The notes: a model not told the origin generated them from the sequence alone. Positions 17,210-26,415 are shown, counted from the stretch's first letter. The stretch is DNA of 64,000 nucleotides from G965267335 sp965267335 (GCA_965267335.1 OZ253953.1:124001-188000); one strand, 5' to 3'. Made by a program: numbers and translations.

Positions 17210-18499
17210 CTAATTTTTTGCTGTTTCCAATAGATCAAATCCAATATCAGTTCTATAATACCGATCTTCCCAAGCCACCTTTTCAGCGGCCATTTTGGAT
17301 TTTTGAAGTGCAGATTGAAGATCGGGACCTAAAGCCGTCATCGCTATAACCCGCCCTCCATTCGTTACAACATTATCTCCATCCAGTTTCGTGCCTGCAT
17401 GAAACGGAATCACTCCTTCAATGTCTTCAAGGCCACTAATTACTTTACCTTTCTCATACGCTTCCGGGTACCCGCCAGCAACCAAAACAACGGTTGAGGC
17501 AGCTTCTTCCGATATATCGATACTAATCTCACCGAGCTTTTTATTAGCCGCAGCCTCAAAAATATCCACTAAGTCGGAGTTAAGTCGTGGAATGACAACT
17601 TCTGTTTCAGGGTCTCCCATTCGCACATTATACTCTATCACTTCAGGGTTACCATCGACATTCATCAGTCCGAAAAATATAAACCCAGTATAATCAATAC
17701 CCTCTGACTTCAATCCCTCCAGAGTTGGTTTGATGACTCTCTCCTCAACTTTGTCAAGAAATTCCTTATCGGCAAAAGGAACCGGGGTCAATGCTCCCAT
17801 TCCTCCTGTGTTCAAACCTGTATCTCCTTCACCTATTCGCTTGTAGTCTTTAGCTTCAGGTAGAAGAACGTAATTATTTCCGTCAGTAATGACGAAAACT
17901 GAAAGTTCTATGCCACTAAGAAACTCTTCAATTACCACCTTGGAACTCGCTGCTCCGAATTTCAGGTCCTGAAGCATTTCCGTGAGTGAAGCCTTAGCCT
18001 CATTAATATCTTCTGAAATAATTACTCCCTTTCCAGCTGCAAGCCCGTCTGCTTTAAGTACATACGGTGCCTTTATTTGCTCCAAGTAAGCCAACCCTTC
18101 TTGAAGTTCATCTTGCTTAAAGGTCTTATAAGCTGCTGTTGGAATTCCGTACTTCTGCATGAACTCCTTAGAAAAATCTTTACTTCCTTCTAGCTGTGCT
18201 CCTGCTTGATCAGGACCAATAATCTTGATATCAGACAGTTTTGCCTCGTTTTGAAAATAGTTGACAATACCTTTTACAAGTGGTTCTTCAGGTCCGACTA
18301 CAATTAGTTCAATTTGATTCTCCAAAGCATAGTTGCCGATTCCTTCAAAGTCATTGACTCCCAAATCCACATTAGTAGCGATTTGAGCAGTACCTGCATT
18401 ACCAGGTGCGACAAAAAGCTGATCGCACTTGGGACTTTGTTTTAACTTCCAGACAAATGTGTGCTCTCTACCGCCTGAACCAATTACCAATATGTTCAT
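17210..18499 (-). CDS. purD: phosphoribosylamine-glycine ligase
   Basis: 429 residues, the normal length. It makes GAR from phosphoribosylamine, glycine and ATP in step two of purine synthesis. Visible motifs: N-terminal VLVIGSGGREHTF-type nucleotide fold (NILVIGSGGREHTFVWKL), ATP-grasp text PYVLKADGLAAGKGVI, TGLNTGGMGALTPVP, and the metal-binding VIEYNVRMGDPETEVV. It is first in a purD-ricT-gldH transcript. A strong promoter (-33 TTG and -7 TAACTTTG with 20-base spacing) lies upstream. Confidence 0.97.
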   Translation of the reverse strand: MNILVIGSGGREHTFVWKLKQSPKCDQLFVAPGNAGTAQIATNVDLGVNDFEGIGNYALENQIELIVVGPEEPLVKGIVNYFQNEAKLSDIKIIGPDQAGAQLEGSKDFSKEFMQKYGIPTAAYKTFKQDELQEGLAYLEQIKAPYVLKADGLAAGKGVIISEDINEAKASLTEMLQDLKFGAASSKVVIEEFLSGIELSVFVITDGNNYVLLPEAKDYKRIGEGDTGLNTGGMGALTPVPFADKEFLDKVEERVIKPTLEGLKSEGIDYTGFIFFGLMNVDGNPEVIEYNVRMGDPETEVVIPRLNSDLVDIFEAAANKKLGEISIDISEEAASTVVLVAGGYPEAYEKGKVISGLEDIEGVIPFHAGTKLDGDNVVTNGGRVIAMTALGPDLQSALQKSKMAAEKVAWEDRYYRTDIGFDLLETAKN

Positions 18500-18545
18500 G
18501 AATTTTAGTCTAGTTTAAATCGTTCTTCCTCTGAATCCAATCTTC

Positions 18546-18576
18546 CAAAGTTACTTTCAAAATTGCGTTCTGGCAA
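18546..18576 (-). promoter_or_regulatory. Bacteroidota-type promoter of purD-ricT-gldH
   Basis: On the minus strand, a perfect -7 box TAACTTTG at 18553-18546 and a -33 TTG at 18576-18574 are separated by 20 bases, the consensus arrangement. The predicted transcript start is near 18539, giving a leader of about 40 bases before purD at 18499. This is the best-formed promoter in the window. Confidence 0.65.
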
Positions 18577-18581
18577 GCCGA

Positions 18582-20774
18582 TTAATTTGCAAATTCCGAA
18601 AGAAACTTTACACGCATCAACCTGATTTCTTCTTCTGTATAATCCTCACCCAGCTCCTCTATTGCCTCATCAAGGTCATCGGTTTCTGCGTTCATAAAAT
18701 AATCATATATATCATCCTGACGGTCTTCATCCAAAAAGGTATCGATGTAATAGTCAAGATTCAATTTAGTACCTGAAAAACAGATATGCTCAATTTCTTC
18801 AATGATATCATTAATGCTTCTCCCTTGCGACTCAGCAATCTCTTCCAACTCTATTTTTTTATCAATATTCTGAATGATAAAGATTTTTTCCTTTGACTTG
18901 TTGACCTGTTGCTTCACATGCATATCGGCAAGCGTGGTGATGTCATTTTCTTCCACATACTCTTTTATGTGCTGCAGAAAAGGTGCTCCAAACTTGGCTG
19001 CTTTTCCTTGTCCTACACCATGTATATGGACAAGTTCATCACGTGTTGTAGGATAAGTTGTCGCCATCTCCTGAAGAGACGGATCCTGGAAAATTACATA
19101 TGGAGGAAGACCCTTCTGCTGCGCGACAGACTTCCTTAACGACTTCAGTGACTCAAATAGCACTTTATCGTATGACCTCATGTCATGGTGCTCATTCAAA
19201 TCTTCATCTTCATCATCCGAAACACTTCCGAAATCCAAATCCTTACTCATCATCACATCGACAGGCTTGGCAAGAAATGCCTTACCTAAATCTGAGATTT
19301 TAAGAACCCCATAATTTTCAATATCTTTTTCAAGGTATTCAAGTAACAGAACCTGGCGTATCAGAGAAGTCCATTCTTCTACACTTTTTTGACTACCCTT
19401 GCCATACACATCCAGCTCATTGTGCTTATAACTTAGGACGTATTGATTTTGTGATCCTTTTAGAATATTGGAAATATGGTGTACATCAAACTTCTGATCC
19501 GTTTGCTCAATGGCTCTAAGCACCAACTCCACCTCTTCCTTGGCATTCCACTGTTCCTTCGGATATTTACAATTATCGCACATGTCGGTGCAACCTTCGT
19601 CATCATAATGCTCACCAAAGTAGTGTAACAATTGACGCCTCCTGCAAACAGATGATTCAGCATATGCTGCAATTTCTTCCAGCAAGTGTCTGGCGTTATC
19701 TCTTTCAGTAACTGTTTTGTCCTTATTAAACTTTTCCAGTTTCAGAATATCCTTGAAACTGTAAAACATCACGCATTTTCCTTCCAGACCATCTCTTCCT
19801 GCTCTTCCTGTTTCTTGATAATAACCTTCCAGAGATTTTGGTGCGTCAAAGTGAATCACAAAGCGCACATCGGGTTTGTCGATACCCATTCCAAATGCAA
19901 TCGTTGCAACGATTACATCAGCCTCCTCATTAAGAAATGCATCCTGATTTCGCATACGCACTCCTGGCTCCAGACCTGCATGGTAGGGAAGCGCATTGAT
20001 ATCATTGACTCTTAGGAACTCTGCAATCTGTTCAACTTTTTTTCTGCTGAGACAATAAATAATACCAGACTTCCCTGCGTTGGACTTGATAAACTTTATT
20101 AATTCTTTTTTGGCCGCCTTTTTAGGTCGAACCTCGTAGTATAAATTTTCCCGATTAAATGATGACTTAAACACGGTTGCATCATCCATTCGAAGGTTCT
20201 TTTGTATATCCAGCTGAACCTTTGGAGTTGCGGTAGCTGTCAGTGCTATGATGGGGAGATCACCAAATAGTTCGATGATGCTTCGAATTCTTCTGTACTC
20301 CGGCCGGAAATCATGTCCCCACTCTGAAATACAATGCGCTTCATCTACGGCAATGAAACTTAAATTAGCTTCCTTTAGAAAGGAGATATTGTCTTGCTTG
20401 GTTAATGACTCAGGTGCGACATAAAGTAGCTTTAAGGAACCATCAAGTGCTTCTCGCTTTACGCGGTTAATTTCTGATTTTGATAATGTAGAGTTCAGAA
20501 ATCGAGCGTTTATGCCAAAGGAGTTCAGCTGGTCTACCTGATTCTTCATCAAAGCAATTAAAGGTGAAATCACCACAGCCACCCCTTCCGTAACTATTGC
20601 CGGCAGTTGATAACATAAGGACTTGCCTGCCCCAGTTGGCATTATGACAAAAGTATCATGCCCTGCAAGCAAATTTTTAATAATTGCTTCCTGATTGCCT
20701 CTAAATTCTCCGTAACCAAAATAGTGCCTGAGTTCTTTCCTGAGGTCCAGATCCGTGGGAGTTGATACGGTCAT
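18582..20774 (-). CDS. recQ: ATP-dependent DNA helicase RecQ
   Basis: 730 residues. Motif 0/I: YGEFRGNQEAIIKNLL and MPTGAGKSLCYQLPA; motif II DEAH within AVDEAHCISEWGHDFRP (the aromatic-rich loop follows); motif VI QETGRAGRDG. A zinc site (CRRRQLLHYFGE…CTDMCDNC) and winged-helix RQC domain follow, then an HRDC domain at about 545-620 (LPPYVIFQDPSLQEMA…HIHGVGQGKAAKFG). After HRDC come about 110 further residues with a helix-turn-helix-like unit and an acidic tail, as seen in many Bacteroidota RecQ proteins. It unwinds DNA in recombination and replication-fork repair. Confidence 0.95.
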   Translation of the reverse strand: MTVSTPTDLDLRKELRHYFGYGEFRGNQEAIIKNLLAGHDTFVIMPTGAGKSLCYQLPAIVTEGVAVVISPLIALMKNQVDQLNSFGINARFLNSTLSKSEINRVKREALDGSLKLLYVAPESLTKQDNISFLKEANLSFIAVDEAHCISEWGHDFRPEYRRIRSIIELFGDLPIIALTATATPKVQLDIQKNLRMDDATVFKSSFNRENLYYEVRPKKAAKKELIKFIKSNAGKSGIIYCLSRKKVEQIAEFLRVNDINALPYHAGLEPGVRMRNQDAFLNEEADVIVATIAFGMGIDKPDVRFVIHFDAPKSLEGYYQETGRAGRDGLEGKCVMFYSFKDILKLEKFNKDKTVTERDNARHLLEEIAAYAESSVCRRRQLLHYFGEHYDDEGCTDMCDNCKYPKEQWNAKEEVELVLRAIEQTDQKFDVHHISNILKGSQNQYVLSYKHNELDVYGKGSQKSVEEWTSLIRQVLLLEYLEKDIENYGVLKISDLGKAFLAKPVDVMMSKDLDFGSVSDDEDEDLNEHHDMRSYDKVLFESLKSLRKSVAQQKGLPPYVIFQDPSLQEMATTYPTTRDELVHIHGVGQGKAAKFGAPFLQHIKEYVEENDITTLADMHVKQQVNKSKEKIFIIQNIDKKIELEEIAESQGRSINDIIEEIEHICFSGTKLNLDYYIDTFLDEDRQDDIYDYFMNAETDDLDEAIEELGEDYTEEEIRLMRVKFLSEFAN

Positions 20775-20800
20775 GATTATACAATAATTATGGAACTTTC

Positions 20801-20808
20801 TATCTTTG
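20801..20808 (+). promoter_or_regulatory. -7 promoter element (TATCTTTG) for kdsD-manC
   Basis: A perfect TAnnTTTG in the 67-base gap between the divergent recQ and kdsD genes. The predicted start of transcription is near 20815, 27 bases before the TTG start codon of kdsD. No clear -33 box. Confidence 0.5.
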
Positions 20809-20841
20809 CCAAAATGATTTCCATAACTGACTGAGCATAAA

Positions 20842-21807
20842 TTGAATTTACAAAAAAATATTCAATTAATAGCGAAACAAACGCTTATTAATGAATCGGA
20901 AGCAATCAAGAGATTATCTGATTTTATCGATGATCATTTCGAGGAGTGTATTAAGGCACTTTTGTCATGCAACGGTCGAATTGTGGTTACTGGTATTGGA
21001 AAAAGTGCGAATATAGCAGCCAAAATAGTTGCAACACTTAATAGTACAGGGTCTCCGGCCATCTTTTTACACGCGGCCGATGCCATTCATGGTGACCTTG
21101 GTATGGTTACAAATGACGATGTGGTGATCTGCCTTTCCAAAAGTGGTAATACCCCCGAAATCAAAGTTCTGGTTCCCTTACTCAAACGTATTGGTTCTAA
21201 GTTGATTGCTCTGGTTGGTAATACCGACTCCTACCTGGCTAATAACGCTGACTATGTATTGAACGCCACAGTAGAGAAGGAAGCCTGTCCCAACAACCTT
21301 GCTCCGACCTCAAGCACTACTGCTGCGCTTGCCATAGGTGATGCAGTTGCCGTGTGCCTGATGGAGGTCAGAGAATTTTCGAAAGATGATTTCGCAAAAC
21401 GTCATCCCGGTGGGGCTTTAGGAAAGCAATTGTATCTAAAGGTAAGTGACATTTATTCTAATAATGAGCTTCCACTGGTTGACATTAATGCTAGTCTGGA
21501 AGAAGTTATTATGGAAATCTCATCGCGAAGATTAGGAGCAACAGCAGTTACTGAAAATAATGCTTTAGTAGGAATCGTCACTGACGGAGACCTCAGAAGG
21601 ATGCTCAACACAAAAAAGGACCTTTCAGGTGTAACAGCAAAAGACATCATGAGTCCTGGCCCTAAAACAGTAGAAAAAGATGCATATGCTGCGAAAGCAC
21701 TGAGCATCATGCAAGAAAAAAATATAACTCAAATTATTGTCGTAGATGGCCCCGAAGTAGTCGGCTTCGTACATCTTCATGACTTATTGAAAGAAGGATT
21801 AGTATAA
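20842..21807 (+). CDS. kdsD: KpsF/GutQ-type D-arabinose-5-phosphate isomerase
   Basis: 321 residues from a TTG start; there is no in-frame ATG until well into the SIS domain. The SIS domain (about 35-190) contains VTGIGKSANIAAKIVATLNS, CLSKSGNTPEIKVLV, APTSSTTAALAIGDA and KRHPGGALGK; two CBS domains follow (about 205-321; GIVTDGDLRR). It interconverts ribulose-5-P and arabinose-5-P for KDO synthesis and so supports lipopolysaccharide core building. The stop overlaps the manC start by one base (TAATG). A good -7 box precedes it. Confidence 0.92.
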   Translation: MNLQKNIQLIAKQTLINESEAIKRLSDFIDDHFEECIKALLSCNGRIVVTGIGKSANIAAKIVATLNSTGSPAIFLHAADAIHGDLGMVTNDDVVICLSKSGNTPEIKVLVPLLKRIGSKLIALVGNTDSYLANNADYVLNATVEKEACPNNLAPTSSTTAALAIGDAVAVCLMEVREFSKDDFAKRHPGGALGKQLYLKVSDIYSNNELPLVDINASLEEVIMEISSRRLGATAVTENNALVGIVTDGDLRRMLNTKKDLSGVTAKDIMSPGPKTVEKDAYAAKALSIMQEKNITQIIVVDGPEVVGFVHLHDLLKEGLV

Positions 21808-22880
21808 TGGAGAATAACTATGTAGTAATTATGGCTGGCGGTATCGGGAGCCGGTTTTGGCCTTTTAGCAGAACAAATAATCCCAAACAATTTCACGATG
21901 TACTGGGAACAGGGAAAACCCTCATCCAACAAACCGCACATAGGTTTCGAAACATCTGCCCCAACGAAAACATATACGTAGTTACTAATGCTGACTATAA
22001 GAATCTCGTAAAAGAACAATTGCCCTTTCTATCTGATGATCAGATTTTATGTGAACCAATTGGTCGAAATACGGCTCCATGCATCGCTTATGCAGGATAT
22101 AAAATTTTGCAAAAAGACTCTCTTGCTAGAATTATTGTAGCACCATCAGATCATATTATTCTGGACGAGCAAGGATTCGAGGAAAAGGCAAAAATTGGAT
22201 TAGAAGCCTGTGCCAACCAGGACATTCTCATTACTCTTGGTATAAAACCAAGCAGACCTGATACGGGCTATGGTTACATTCAATTCCTTGCTGAAGAGCA
22301 AAGTGGGCTCAATAAAGTCAAGACTTTTACCGAAAAGCCTGAGCTGGAGATTGCAGAAAAATTTCTCGAGAGTGGAGACTTCGTTTGGAATGCAGGGATA
22401 TTTATCTGGAGTGTGGGTGCGCTTATTAAAGGTATAGAAGAGCATATGCCTGAACTGGCAGAGCTTTTCGCTGAAGGAGCACAATATTTTTATACCGAAA
22501 ACGAAGAAAAATTCATTGCGCAGACATACACTCAATGCAAGAATATCTCAATCGACTACGGTTTGATGGAAAAAGCTTCCAATGTGTATGTGGTACTGAG
22601 CGACTTCGGATGGAATGATTTAGGAACCTGGAAATCTTTGTATGAAATACAGGACAAGGATGAAAATAAGAATGTGTTTGATGGTAATATTGTTTCCTAT
22701 GACACCAAGAACTCCATAGTTAAAACACCAAAAGAAAGGCTCGTTGTTGTTGAAGGGCTTGATGGATATATCGTTGCAGAATATGATAATGTACTCATGA
22801 TATGTCGCAAAGACCAGGAACAAAGGGTGAAAGAATTTGTTTCTGATGTGAAGGCAAAAAAGTTATCGGAGTATTATTAG
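21807..22880 (+). CDS. manC: mannose-1-phosphate guanylyltransferase
   Basis: 357 residues: the GMP nucleotidyltransferase only, without the C-terminal phosphomannose isomerase domain of the longer bifunctional form. Motifs: VIMAGGIGSRFWPFSR, NPKQFHDVLG, ILCEPIGRNTAPCIAYA, VAPSDHIILD, TFTEKPELE, GDFVWNAGIFIWS, and SDFGWNDLGTWKSLY. It makes GDP-mannose for surface polysaccharides. It is coupled to kdsD by a one-base overlap. Confidence 0.93.
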   Translation: MENNYVVIMAGGIGSRFWPFSRTNNPKQFHDVLGTGKTLIQQTAHRFRNICPNENIYVVTNADYKNLVKEQLPFLSDDQILCEPIGRNTAPCIAYAGYKILQKDSLARIIVAPSDHIILDEQGFEEKAKIGLEACANQDILITLGIKPSRPDTGYGYIQFLAEEQSGLNKVKTFTEKPELEIAEKFLESGDFVWNAGIFIWSVGALIKGIEEHMPELAELFAEGAQYFYTENEEKFIAQTYTQCKNISIDYGLMEKASNVYVVLSDFGWNDLGTWKSLYEIQDKDENKNVFDGNIVSYDTKNSIVKTPKERLVVVEGLDGYIVAEYDNVLMICRKDQEQRVKEFVSDVKAKKLSEYY

Positions 22881-22920
22881 GTAGGCATAATAGAATCACT
22901 ACCATTAAGTTAAGTCCACT

Positions 22921-22972
22921 TTGTCATTGCCGTCAGAGTTCGAACGGAATACTGTGTAAAGACCAATGACAA
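22921..22972. repeat. inverted repeat between convergent manC and DUF2461 genes
   Basis: A perfect 9-base inverted repeat: TTGTCATTG at 22921-22929 and CAATGACAA at 22964-22972, with a 34-base loop that itself contains CCGT…ACGG. No T-run follows on either strand. It lies in the 132-base space between two converging genes, so it may act as a two-way transcription end. The TGTCATT… sequence also recalls the arms of the palindromic element at 42.9 kb, so it could be a decayed member of that family. Confidence 0.4.
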
Positions 22973-23012
22973 CCAACTTTTCGGTGCTTAATTTAATAGC
23001 ATTGATTGTGAA

Positions 23013-23687
23013 TTAGAGCTCTAGTCCGATTCCCCGATTAAGGAAATCCAGAAAAGGTTTGAGCTCTTTTGCTGCGGTTATAATTTCTTTGTTTAGAGCT
23101 TGCTCGTCTTTAATTACAGAGTCCTCTATCTCGTGCAATACCAAGAAGCTCCTATTTTTTAATATATCAATATCAGGATGATCCTTAGGATAACCCTTTG
23201 GAGCCGTTTTCAGTTGATCGCCAGACCATAACTCAGGAAAGTATTTTTTGAAAGACTTCGACCGTATGATGCCTTTGAACTCATCCACGTTGTAGTCAAT
23301 CTCTTGCCTGATATCATGAACGACTTTGCCTTCCGGATGATAAACTCCTCCTGCAAACATTGATTTATTTCCGGGTTCAATATGCATATAATACCCGGCA
23401 TATTGAGACTTCCGTCCTCCATAGCTTATGGCTGCACCGAAGTTGGTTTTATAAGGAGTTTTGTCTTTGGAAAACCTGACGTCTCTATATATGCGATAGA
23501 TGCATTTCTTCGGCTCCAGATTCTTTACCAGTGGATCAGACTTTGAAATATCGTTGATGAGGTCAGCTACAAAAATTTCAAAATCCTCCTTTAATGATTG
23601 ATAACGTGGCTTGTGCTTTTCAAACCATTCTTTATTATTGTTGTTATCAAGTTCTTTGAGAAATGTAAGAAGTGCCGCAGTATCCAT
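23013..23687 (-). CDS. DUF2461 family protein
   Basis: 224 residues, matching the DUF2461 (TIGR02453) family along its length: LTFLKELDNNNNKEWFEKHKP, PKKCIYRIYRDVRFSKDKTPYK, GGRKSQYAGYYMHIEPGNKS, GGVYHPEGKVVHDIRQEI, APKGYPKDHPDIDILKNRSF. The family is widespread and conserved, with many invariant charged and aromatic residues that suggest an enzyme, but its function is unknown. It has no signal peptide, so it is cytoplasmic. Likely a single-gene transcript. Confidence 0.85.
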   Translation of the reverse strand: MDTAALLTFLKELDNNNNKEWFEKHKPRYQSLKEDFEIFVADLINDISKSDPLVKNLEPKKCIYRIYRDVRFSKDKTPYKTNFGAAISYGGRKSQYAGYYMHIEPGNKSMFAGGVYHPEGKVVHDIRQEIDYNVDEFKGIIRSKSFKKYFPELWSGDQLKTAPKGYPKDHPDIDILKNRSFLVLHEIEDSVIKDEQALNKEIITAAKELKPFLDFLNRGIGLEL

Positions 23688-23720
23688 ACTCGAGTATAAT
23701 TAACGTATTCAGAACAAAAG

Positions 23721-23740
23721 AAAAACCAGATAAGGTTCTG
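23721..23740 (-). terminator. weak rho-independent terminator after the WG-repeat gene
   Basis: On the minus strand, AGAACC (23739-23734), a six-base loop and GGTTTTT (23727-23721) form a short stem running into T-rich sequence, starting 12 bases after the stop at 23752. The stem is short and includes a G-T pair, so its strength is doubtful. Confidence 0.4.
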
Positions 23741-23751
23741 ATTGCTTAAAA

Positions 23752-24993
23752 CTAGTCCTCCCAGTACTCATTCCCCTGCTTATCAATGTATCCCCATTTA
23801 CCTTTGTAACTAACGAGAGCAAGACCATTATCAAAGTTATTTACTATGTCATATTTGAGTGGTATTACTTCTACTCCTGCTTGATCTATAAAACCCCATT
23901 TTAGGTATCTTCCCCCTCTTACCGGAGCAAGCCCCTCCCTAAAGCTACCTGCTGAATAATACTTGAATGGAATCACAGTTTCGCCTTCCTTGTTGATATA
24001 TCCCCAGTCTCTTTGGGTTTTTACTGAAGCAAGACCTTCACTGAAGTTACGCGCAAAGGTGTAAGCAGGCTGGATAACTTCTTCACCATTTTTATCAATA
24101 TAGCCCCAAAGAGGTGGTCCCAGATCAACCTTCTTCATAACCATGGCATAACCGTCTGTAAAATCTCTGGCAGCCAGGTAGTCGAAGCCTGTAATCTCAT
24201 TCCCTTTCTTATCTATGTATGCAAAGTACCCGTTGATTTCAACTGGTGCCAATCCTTCGAAAAAATACCACACCCGATTGTACTTTTTAGGAATTACCGT
24301 TTGACCCTTGGGGTTGATAAATCCCCACTTCTTAGCAGGTGTCCAATAAACCTCAACTCCCTTCTCCTCTACGGCCACCGGAGCTAAGCTGTCGTTGAAG
24401 CTTTTTGCATTGATATATTTAATCTCGATGGCTTCTTTTCCCGCCTTGTTTAAGAATCCATACTTACCCTGCAATTGCACACAGCCTAATCCATTATGGA
24501 AATCTCCAGCTGACTCATACATGGTTTTAATCACCGCCCTACCACTTCTGTCTACATACCCCCATTTTTCAATTCGTGCCGAATCAGGCCCTCTATCCTG
24601 ACGTACGGCTACCATTCCCTCACTGATCCAGCGAACATCATCATACCACCGCGCAATAAGTCTTTTACCTTGTTTTGAATAAAGATTCCATTTAGTGTCT
24701 TTTTTTACTTTTATCAAGCCCTGTTCAGTGTTGTATAGTACTTCATCAAACTCAAAAGGAAGGACGTTCTCATCAGATCGGTTAATCACACCGTACTTTC
24801 CATCTTGTTTCACTGTCGCCAATCCAAGGCTATTGAACTTGGAAGCGTCCTGATACTTAGTTGGAATTAACGTTTCTTTAGATGAATTAACATATCCCCA
24901 TTTGTCTGCTTTACGATAGGGAATAAGCTCAGAGGACTGACCAAAACAAAAAGCTGTCTGCAATACAGCTAATAACAACAACCTAATTTTCAT
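23752..24993 (-). CDS. secreted WG-repeat protein
   Basis: 413 residues with a signal peptide (about 1-18, …LLLLAVLQTAFCFG). About eleven WG-type repeats of roughly 35-40 residues fill the rest, each with a phrase like KWGYIDKxGxExIxxKYD and F(S/N)xGLAxVxxxGK (for example KWGFIDQAGVEVIPLKYD and WGYINKEGETVIPFKYY). WG repeats probably form a beta-solenoid or propeller-like binding surface. Several repeats replace W with Y or F, as is usual. The role is unknown; its location is predicted to be periplasmic or cell-surface. Confidence 0.85.
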   Translation of the reverse strand: MKIRLLLLAVLQTAFCFGQSSELIPYRKADKWGYVNSSKETLIPTKYQDASKFNSLGLATVKQDGKYGVINRSDENVLPFEFDEVLYNTEQGLIKVKKDTKWNLYSKQGKRLIARWYDDVRWISEGMVAVRQDRGPDSARIEKWGYVDRSGRAVIKTMYESAGDFHNGLGCVQLQGKYGFLNKAGKEAIEIKYINAKSFNDSLAPVAVEEKGVEVYWTPAKKWGFINPKGQTVIPKKYNRVWYFFEGLAPVEINGYFAYIDKKGNEITGFDYLAARDFTDGYAMVMKKVDLGPPLWGYIDKNGEEVIQPAYTFARNFSEGLASVKTQRDWGYINKEGETVIPFKYYSAGSFREGLAPVRGGRYLKWGFIDQAGVEVIPLKYDIVNNFDNGLALVSYKGKWGYIDKQGNEYWED

Positions 24994-25364
24994 AATAACA
25001 CCTGTTTAACCCCCGAATATAATTGTATTTGTAGACGGGATCAAAAAGTAAACGTGTGATTGAATGGTTTCATTATGTTTTCAAATACATAGAAAAACCA
25101 AAAAAGGCCCCAACATGCACTTAATTCAGTATTCCTAATAAAATTATTTATTGTACTTTATTTATTTTTTATATGATTATTTTTATTTGAAATCGCAAAA
25201 CAGCACAAAAATGGTCTAAATATTACCCAATCGTCAGTTAATTATCTTATTGAATTACAGTGAGTTAAATAATATTATAGGCAATTGTGACTCATAAATG
25301 TTGTGAATACAACTTATATCCCATTAATTTGTTTACAGTTTTTAACCAAAAACCAAATTAGAAA
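24994..25364. other. AT-rich divergent intergenic region between WG-repeat gene and OMP gene
   Basis: 371 bases with no convincing ORF. The middle (about 25130-25200) is nearly pure A/T and may act as an UP-like element for the strongly expressed OMP gene on its right. The right end carries a promoter (25301-25331) and a small perfect inverted repeat GTTGT-GAAT-ACAAC at 25300-25313 overlapping the -33 box. I see no RNA gene here. Confidence 0.5.
25301..25331 (+). promoter_or_regulatory. promoter of the OMP gene at 25365
   Basis: -33 TTG at 25301-25303, 20-base spacer, and near-consensus -7 TTAATTTG at 25324-25331 (one mismatch to TAnnTTTG). The leader before the ATG at 25365 would be about 27 bases, A-rich, as often seen in well-expressed Bacteroidota genes. 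A 5-base inverted repeat (25300-25313) overlaps the -33 box and could be an operator. Confidence 0.5.
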
Positions 25365-26273
25365 ATGAGAAAGGTATTTTTAACACTAGCTATGGGAGCC
25401 ATGGCTATGTCATATTCTGTAGCACAGGATATGGAGGAAGCAGCTGATATGGATGCTGACGTTCTAACATCAAAAAAAGGTGTTCCTATTTTGCCTCAGG
25501 CAGACGACTATTCTATTTCACTAGATGGAACTCCATTTCTTGATTACTTCGGTAACATGTTGAACCTTGGTGGTAACACTGCTCCAAGTGCAGCATTTAC
25601 TTCACTTCAAGGAAGTAACCAAGCTATCATAGGAAGAAAATTCGTTGATGCTAATACTGCATATAGAGGTATTGTAAGAATTGGATTTGGTTCCGAGACT
25701 TATAAAAACTCTGTTGCTGAAAACGGTGCTACAGGTGGTGAAACTGTTGATGACAAATTAACTATGTCTTCAATGGACATCCAACTTGGTGCTGGTCTTG
25801 AAAAGAGAAGAGGTAGAGGAAGACTTCAAGGTTACTATGGTGCACAAGCATTAATAGGAATTTCAAGCAGCGGGGCGAAAGCTGAATATTCTAACGGAAT
25901 TGATCCTGCGGAGAACAACACATACACTGATTGGGACTTTGTCAACGGTGGTGTTGCTGGTGCTGACCAAAACGCAAACTTTGCAGGTGCAACTAGAAAT
26001 ACTCAGGTAAAAAACGGAAGCAGCATAACATTTGGTGTTGAAGGTTTTGTTGGTGCTGAGTTCTTTGTAGCTCCAAGTGTTGCTTTTGGTGCTGAATTCT
26101 CTTGGGGACTTTCCCTAAGCACAGCTCCTAAAGGTGAAACCACTAGCGAAACAGTTAATGGTACCGTAGATGGCACAACATCTACTACTACAGCTTCATA
26201 CACTGGTGCGACTCCTTCGATCTTTAGTTTCGATACAGGGGTATCTGCAATCAGAATGTCTGTATTCTTCTAA
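25365..26273 (+). CDS. outer-membrane beta-barrel protein, probably abundant
   Basis: 302 residues, signal peptide about 1-20 (…MSYSVAQ). The rest is Gly/Ser/Thr/Ala-rich beta-strand text with barrel-like strands (GIVRIGFGSETYKN, DIQLGAGLEKRRG, RLQGYYGAQALIGISSS, ITFGVEGFVGAEFFVAPSVA) and a C-terminal strand ending in Phe-Phe (AIRMSVFF), typical of Bacteroidota barrels. Low-complexity Thr/Ser/Gly loops (VNGTVDGTTSTTTASYTG) would be exposed. A restricted codon choice, a well-formed promoter and a strong terminator suggest high expression. Ligand unknown. Confidence 0.75.
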   Translation: MRKVFLTLAMGAMAMSYSVAQDMEEAADMDADVLTSKKGVPILPQADDYSISLDGTPFLDYFGNMLNLGGNTAPSAAFTSLQGSNQAIIGRKFVDANTAYRGIVRIGFGSETYKNSVAENGATGGETVDDKLTMSSMDIQLGAGLEKRRGRGRLQGYYGAQALIGISSSGAKAEYSNGIDPAENNTYTDWDFVNGGVAGADQNANFAGATRNTQVKNGSSITFGVEGFVGAEFFVAPSVAFGAEFSWGLSLSTAPKGETTSETVNGTVDGTTSTTTASYTGATPSIFSFDTGVSAIRMSVFF

Positions 26274-26297
26274 GAAAGAATATCAAAACATATAGAA

Positions 26298-26325
26298 AAC
26301 CCTGGCCTTTGGCCGGGGTTTTTTT
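26298..26325 (+). terminator. strong rho-independent terminator
   Basis: Ten-base stem AACCCTGGCC / GGCCGGGGTT (one G-T pair) with a TTT loop, followed by a run of seven T. It lies 25 bases after the OMP stop codon and isolates that gene from the CAP-domain gene downstream. Confidence 0.9.
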
Positions 26326-26407
26326 GTGCCTTACACTGAACCCTTATGGATTTCGTTTGTATTATGAATCAAATAGGCAAACATTTTTTATAAGCCATTC
26401 AGGTTCT

Positions 26408-26415
26408 TATTTTTG
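26408..26415 (+). promoter_or_regulatory. -7 promoter element (TATTTTTG) for the CAP-domain gene
   Basis: A perfect TAnnTTTG 20 bases before the ATG at 26435. It supports that start over the in-frame codon at 26309, which would lie inside the terminator of the previous gene and upstream of the promoter. Confidence 0.5.
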
